A stretch of 64,000 nucleotides of DNA. Source: Arthrobacter sp. S39 (GTDB lineage Bacteria > Actinomycetota > Actinomycetes > Actinomycetales > Micrococcaceae). The translations under genes and the position numbers were made by a program. The notes under the pieces were generated by a model, which was not told where the DNA came from, did not search any database, and was given only the letters and a program-made list of their open reading frames with translations. Positions 60,630 through 64,000 of this stretch are shown piece after piece. Where the stretch lies: NCBI RefSeq assembly GCF_004320525.1, contig NZ_SIHX01000010.1, forward strand, positions 99,247-163,246, read 5' to 3'. Positions within the stretch are counted from its first letter, which is position 1. Every line of letters starts with the position of its first letter.

Positions 60630-61007
60630 ATGGCAAAGCTATCAAAAGATGACGAGACTGCCCGCGTGGAGCGGATGACCGGCTATGAGGGCCGATACCG
60701 GGAGGCCGACGGCTACACCATCGCTTTCGAAAAGTTCGAAGACGGAGGCGACTTCACCCCGTTCTACCAGGGCTTGCCGGATGACCTGTGCCAGAGCCAC
60801 CACTGGGGATACGTCGTACGGGGCCGGCTGATCATGCATACGCCCGCCGGAGACGAGGTCGTCGAAGCGGGCGAGGCCTACTACACGGCTCCCGGCCATA
60901 CTGATGAGCTTGCTCCCGGAACGGAGCTGGTGGAATTCAGCCCGACCGACGAACTCGCCCGCACCTTGGCGGTCGTAGCACAGAACCTGCAGTCCGACGC
61001 GACCTGA
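60630..61007 (+). CDS. Cupin domain protein
   Basis: This is a 125-residue single-domain cupin. The barrel segment DLCQSHHWGYVVRGRLIMHT carries the first His/Glu cluster in degenerate form, and GEAYYTAPGHTDELAPGTEL the second. AAGGAA and AGGACG lie upstream of the ATG. It follows the SRPBCC gene by 32 bases. Many such small cupins bind a metal but have no known reaction. Confidence 0.85.
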   Translation: MAKLSKDDETARVERMTGYEGRYREADGYTIAFEKFEDGGDFTPFYQGLPDDLCQSHHWGYVVRGRLIMHTPAGDEVVEAGEAYYTAPGHTDELAPGTELVEFSPTDELARTLAVVAQNLQSDAT

Positions 61008-61037
61008 TAGACCCAAAGGCTGGCACCGCCGAGTGCA

Positions 61038-61460
61038 CTACTCGGCGGAAGGCCGTTTTCTGTGCTGTTTCGTCACGGCGCGCTGCTGCTTGGCGGCGAG
61101 GCGCCGGCGGTTCGAGCCCCGGGTGGGTTTGGTCGCCCGGCGGCGGGGAGCCTCGGGAGCAAGACCCTCGGCCACGAGGTCGGCGAGCTTGGCCAGGGCG
61201 ATCTCGCGATTGCGCAGCTGCGAGCGCTGCTCGGAAGCAGTCACGGTGATAACCCCCGCGATGAGGCGGCGTTCCAGGCGCGTGAGGAGCATCAGCCGTT
61301 GGCCGTCCGAAAGCGCCGCCGAGCCACCCACATCCCAGAAGAGCTCGACGCGGCTGTCCGAGGTGTTGACGTGTTGCCCGCCCGGTCCGGACGACCGTGA
61401 AAACCGCCAGCCAAGTTCCGACGCGGGTATGGTGAGCGCCGTCGAAACCTCCAGATCCAT
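61038..61460 (-). CDS. arfB: Peptidyl-tRNA hydrolase ArfB-like (release factor GGQ domain)
   Basis: This is a 140-residue protein with the ribosomal GGQ motif in FSRSSGPGGQHVNTSDSRVELFWD. It has a basic C-terminal tail (RRRATKPTRGSNRRRLAAK) that in ArfB enters the empty mRNA channel. It would rescue ribosomes stalled on non-stop mRNA. It lacks the codon-recognition domain of RF1/RF2. It is monocistronic and converges on the cupin gene. Confidence 0.92.
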   Translation of the reverse strand: MDLEVSTALTIPASELGWRFSRSSGPGGQHVNTSDSRVELFWDVGGSAALSDGQRLMLLTRLERRLIAGVITVTASEQRSQLRNREIALAKLADLVAEGLAPEAPRRRATKPTRGSNRRRLAAKQQRAVTKQHRKRPSAE

Positions 61461-61543
61461 GCATCAAGGGTTACACAGTATGGGTTCGGTCGGCCGCACC
61501 CGTCCCAGGAGTAAGGTTTGACCTAGTCGACGAAGGGGTCAAC

Positions 61544-61747
61544 GTGAGCTACAAATATCGAACCGTCCGGGTTCGCGGTACCGAGCTGGTTGGAACAATT
61601 GCACGGAAGCACGGGAGCGCGCCAGACATCTACGAAACGTCCAAGGACCCGAGCACGTCAGTTGTGCCGGTGTTCTTCGAGGCGACGGGCGAGGTCCGTT
61701 TCTTCGACAGGTCCGTGCTGGAGGACGTCGTGGCGCCTGCCGGGTAG
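61544..61747 (+). CDS. Small hypothetical protein, 67 residues
   Basis: I do not recognise a function. It is a compact beta-rich sequence (YKYRTVRVRGTELVGTIARK, VVPVFFEATGEVRFFDRSVL). The GTG start has AAGGGG upstream. It is an isolated gene after arfB in the opposite direction. Confidence 0.55.
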   Translation: MSYKYRTVRVRGTELVGTIARKHGSAPDIYETSKDPSTSVVPVFFEATGEVRFFDRSVLEDVVAPAG

Positions 61748-61885
61748 CTGCCGGACCAGGCCCCCGCGTAGCCAAAATTGCCCGGATCTTGAGCAGATAA
61801 GGCGTGTCAGCCGGAATTCCGGAGACTAGGTTTGGCTTAGTGGTTCAGGCAGATGGACCCCCACCTTCAGTGGTCGGAGTATCAA

Positions 61886-62074
61886 ATGGCTGACAGTAAA
61901 CGCACTGAGCATGCGCGCCGGAGGGCCGAAGCGAAGGCAGCGGACGATCCAGGCAAGGCAGCGGGCAGCGGCGGTAAGGATCAAAAGGAACCTTCTGACA
62001 AGGCGCCGGAGCCGCGCCGCGTGCCTGGCCTTCATGGTTACGACCCCAGCCAATGGCCTGACGCGCGGCTGTAG
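61886..62074 (+). CDS. Small basic, disordered hypothetical protein, 62 residues
   Basis: The protein is almost entirely charged and low-complexity (RRRAEAKAADDPGKAAGSGG, SDKAPEPRRVPGLHGYDPSQ), suggesting disorder. GGAG lies seven bases before the ATG at 61886. It is six bases upstream of the HAD-domain gene and probably co-transcribed. The function is unknown. Confidence 0.5.
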   Translation: MADSKRTEHARRRAEAKAADDPGKAAGSGGKDQKEPSDKAPEPRRVPGLHGYDPSQWPDARL

Positions 62075-62080
62075 GCCATA

Positions 62081-62566
62081 ATGCCAGCCCTGAGGCCGAT
62101 CATCCTCCTGGACATCGATGGCGTGCTCAACCCTGTGGTCCGTCCGGGTGACGGCGGGGACGAAGCCGGGTTGTGGCTGCCGGAGGCCAAAGTTTCCCTC
62201 GTCCGAAGGCTGGCACAGTGCGGCCGGATTGCCTGGGTGTCCACGTGGCCGGCGGACCAGACGGCCAGCCTGGAGTCGCAGCTGGAACTGGAATTTGCCC
62301 CATTGCGCGTGACGCTGACGCTGCGTGCCGAAGACAGCGAAGAGCCGACGCCGAAACTCCGTTCGGTGCGCCGGTGGCTAAGGCGAATGGAACTCGCGGG
62401 CGAAGCGGACTGGGACGCAGTGGTGTGGATCGATGACGTACTGGGGCCCGACGCGCGGGAATGGGCGTCCACCCACACCCAGCCGGTGCTGCTGGAACGG
62501 CCAGGTTCGGCGCACGGAATGTCGGAAGTGCACGTCGTTGCCGTAGAGGTGTTCGTTGATGCCTGA
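62081..62566 (+). CDS. HAD domain-containing protein
   Basis: This is a 161-residue haloacid-dehalogenase-fold protein. The nucleophile motif is PIILLDIDGVLNPVV and the acidic motif IV is AVVWIDDVLGPDAREW. The Thr/Ser motif II appears in IAWVSTWP. It is short, so it probably lacks a full cap domain; phosphatase activity on a small molecule or nucleic acid is plausible. It lies just after the disordered small protein. Confidence 0.82.
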   Translation: MPALRPIILLDIDGVLNPVVRPGDGGDEAGLWLPEAKVSLVRRLAQCGRIAWVSTWPADQTASLESQLELEFAPLRVTLTLRAEDSEEPTPKLRSVRRWLRRMELAGEADWDAVVWIDDVLGPDAREWASTHTQPVLLERPGSAHGMSEVHVVAVEVFVDA

Positions 62567-62690
62567 CCCCAGGGCCGAAGGTCCGGGGCGCACGGGCTTC
62601 CGGCCCCGACATCCGGTCCCGACATACCGGGCTGGGTGACGATCAGGACTAGAGTCCGTCGGGTACAAGATCGTACTCAATGGAGAGCTA

Positions 62691-63195
62691 GTCCCTCTTC
62701 GCCCTGGCCGGCGTTGTTATCATCGCCCTCGCAGCCCTGGCCATCGGTGCAACACCCCAGTCAGTCGCCGATTCCTTCGGGAACGGCTTTTGGGACCTGA
62801 CGGCGTTTACGCTGCAGATGGCCATGGTGGTGCTCACCGGTTACGTCGTGGCGACCTCCCCGCCGGTAGCCAAACTCATCAACCGGCTGGCCCTCGTCCC
62901 GTCCACCGCCCGCATGGCGGTCAGCTTCGTGGCGATGATGTCGATGTCCGTGTCCTTCCTCAACTGGGGCCTCAGCCTCATCTTCGGGGGACTGCTGGCC
63001 CGGGCCATTGCGCGCCGCAAGGACCTCACCGTGGACTACCGGGCGCTCGGTGCGGCCGCGTTCATGGGCCTCGGGGCCGTCTGGGCGCTGGGGCTTTCCT
63101 CCTCCGCCGCGCAGCTGCAGGCCACGGCGGCTTCGCTCGCTGCGTCCAGGCCCAGGAGTTCACCGTTCCCGCGGGAAGCATCAGGAACCTTATGA
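62691..63195 (+). pseudogene. Truncated short-chain fatty acid transporter (AtoE family)
   Basis: Translation from 62691 gives FALAGVVIIALAALAIGATPQ, then ALTGYVVATSPPVAKLINRL-like membrane segments and FVAMMSMSVSFLNWGLSLIF, typical of AtoE transporters. There is no start (an in-frame stop precedes it) and homology ends near 63130, where a full member would continue for ~300 more residues. It is a decayed middle fragment. Confidence 0.75.
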
Positions 63196-63342
63196 ATCAG
63201 CCCGAAGGGCGGGAGCCGCAGCAAGCTGCAGGGCGGAACGGGCGTCAATCGGAGTAAATTTTGTCCATTGAAAGGCTAAATACCCCCGAGGGGCCATACG
63301 ATGGGCACGTCTCATCACTCAAAAATTTTCGGGGGAAACACC

Positions 63343-63816
63343 ATGAGCTATCCGCAATACCCGCAGCAGCAGACGCCGCAGCAGACCTTGCAGGGCGGCG
63401 AGCCGCCGCTTTGGGCACCGTACTACGGTGCGCCGTTGCCGGCAGCCGTCAAGCGCTTCTTCAAGAAGTACGCCACGTTCTCCGGGCGGGCCAGCCGGAG
63501 CGAATTCTGGTGGTGGGCCCTTGTTTCCTTTGCCGTGAGCATTGTCCTGAACATCATCACCGCTGCGACGACGACCTCCAGCCTGGACAGCGCGCCAGCC
63601 CTGGGCGCCGGAAGCATTCTGGCCGCCCTCTGGGGCCTGGCCACGATTGTCCCGTCCCTGGCGCTCGTTGTTCGTCGCCTGCACGACGGCGGCTTCAGCG
63701 GCCTGCTGGCTCTCCTCCTGCTGGTGCCCTTCCTGGGCGCCCTGGCTGTGCTGGTTCTGACGATCCTGCCGTCCAAGCCGGAAGGCCAGAAGTACGACCA
63801 GCCGTCGGGCGTCTAG
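63343..63816 (+). CDS. DUF805 family membrane protein
   Basis: This is a 157-residue membrane protein. A Gln/Pro-rich cytoplasmic N-terminus (YPQYPQQQTPQQTLQGGEPP) precedes the DUF805 signature FSGRASRSEFWWWALVSFAV and a later VVRRLHDGGFSGLLAL. It has three or four membrane segments. GGGGGAAA lies five bases before the ATG at 63343. The function is unknown. Confidence 0.87.
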   Translation: MSYPQYPQQQTPQQTLQGGEPPLWAPYYGAPLPAAVKRFFKKYATFSGRASRSEFWWWALVSFAVSIVLNIITAATTTSSLDSAPALGAGSILAALWGLATIVPSLALVVRRLHDGGFSGLLALLLLVPFLGALAVLVLTILPSKPEGQKYDQPSGV

Positions 63817-63907
63817 CCCGCAACCCGGTCAGCAGACAAAGCTGACTCACCACATCAGAAGGGCCCGTTCCTGCTTGGATTCTAGGGGTCGTTGCAACAC
63901 CTGTTGG

Positions 63908-64000
63908 TTAGGTGGTTAGTAGTAAATCACGTAAACGCTCGGCTGGAGTTTTCCAGCCGAGCGTTTTGCGTGGGCGTCCGTTGAGTTCCTGCGCGACGTG
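63908..64000 (-). CDS. IS30 family transposase (C-terminal fragment in window)
   Basis: The reverse strand ends with HVAQELNGRPRKTLGWKTPA then ERLRDLLLTT and a stop at 63908, the characteristic C-terminus of IS30-family DDE transposases (LNxRPRKxLGWxTPxE). The 5' part lies outside the window. Confidence 0.85.
   Translation of the reverse strand, partial: HVAQELNGRPRKTLGWKTPAERLRDLLLTT
63933..63966. terminator. Perfect hairpin within the transposase 3' end
   Basis: A 15-base perfect stem (63933-63947 with 63952-63966) with a four-base loop lies inside the last codons of the transposase, followed by a T run on the + strand. It could stop transcription entering the element from the flank. Confidence 0.6.

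Larger units (their letters stand above)
63886..64000 (-). mobile_element. IS30-family insertion sequence end (continues beyond window)
   Basis: GGGTCGTTGCAACACC starting at 63886 is the probable terminal inverted repeat; just inside it begins the reverse-strand transposase. Only the transposase 3' end is in the window. Confidence 0.7.

Overview
The window reads as chromosomal DNA of a high-GC actinobacterium of the Micrococcaceae, most likely an Arthrobacter/Pseudarthrobacter-type soil organism. Supporting signs are a mycothiol-type maleylpyruvate isomerase, a bioB-bsaP-bioA-bioF-bioD run, many four-base ATGA/GTGA gene overlaps, frequent GTG starts, and accessory catabolic islands with IclR, LacI, SorC, PucR and SARP-type regulators. 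Function calls come from reading the translations and recalling families; no database search was run.

Layout. 1-3.5 kb: an overlapping catabolic operon (aldehyde dehydrogenase, tartrate/D-malate-type dehydrogenase, D-2-hydroxyacid dehydrogenase) ending in a truncated methylmalonate-semialdehyde dehydrogenase. 3.4-4.1 kb: a gene-poor scar with a strong promoter/operator and a 30-residue micro-ORF. 4.1-20.9 kb: sugar-acid/organic-acid catabolism. An MHS transporter, an FAH-family hydrolase, a second 2-hydroxyacid dehydrogenase and a cyclase-family hydrolase face an IclR regulator. A ribose-type ABC importer, three dehydrogenases of idonate/gluconate type, gluconokinase, a SorC-type regulator and a GntP gluconate permease follow. 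21-27 kb: subtilisin-like protease, NarL-type two-component pair, SARP-type regulator and an unknown coiled-coil protein. 27.4-28.3 kb: a scrambled MHS transporter pseudogene.

28.3-34.7 kb: a complete 3-hydroxybenzoate/gentisate pathway (3-hydroxybenzoate 6-hydroxylase, gentisate 1,2-dioxygenase, maleylpyruvate isomerase, fumarylpyruvate hydrolase, AAHS-type transporter, IclR regulator). Two copies of the palindrome ATTCTG-N5-CAGAAT lie exactly at its two promoter regions. 34.7-38.3 kb: a decayed accessory zone with a tRNA-like fold plus a strong terminator, TetR, Fic and RidA remnants, and several small proteins. 38.3-47.1 kb: a PucR-type regulator and a LacI-controlled sugar ABC importer with ThuA-like and Gfo/Idh/MocA enzymes; large LacI-type operators precede both the regulator and the transporter. 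47.2-52.2 kb: DinB polymerase, cation/proton antiporter, ZIP transporter and small enzymes. 52.2-58.1 kb: a six-gene biotin operon whose last gene is a cytochrome P450 lacking the usual ExxR motif. 58.3-63.8 kb: LuxR-type regulator, SRPBCC and cupin proteins, ArfB-like hydrolase, small proteins, a truncated AtoE transporter and a DUF805 protein. The window ends inside an IS30-family element.

The best leads are the gentisate operator pair, the P450 in the biotin operon, the IclR and LacI operator sets, the structured tRNA-like locus, and two paralogous ~70-residue proteins sharing a GILVT...DVPFG core.
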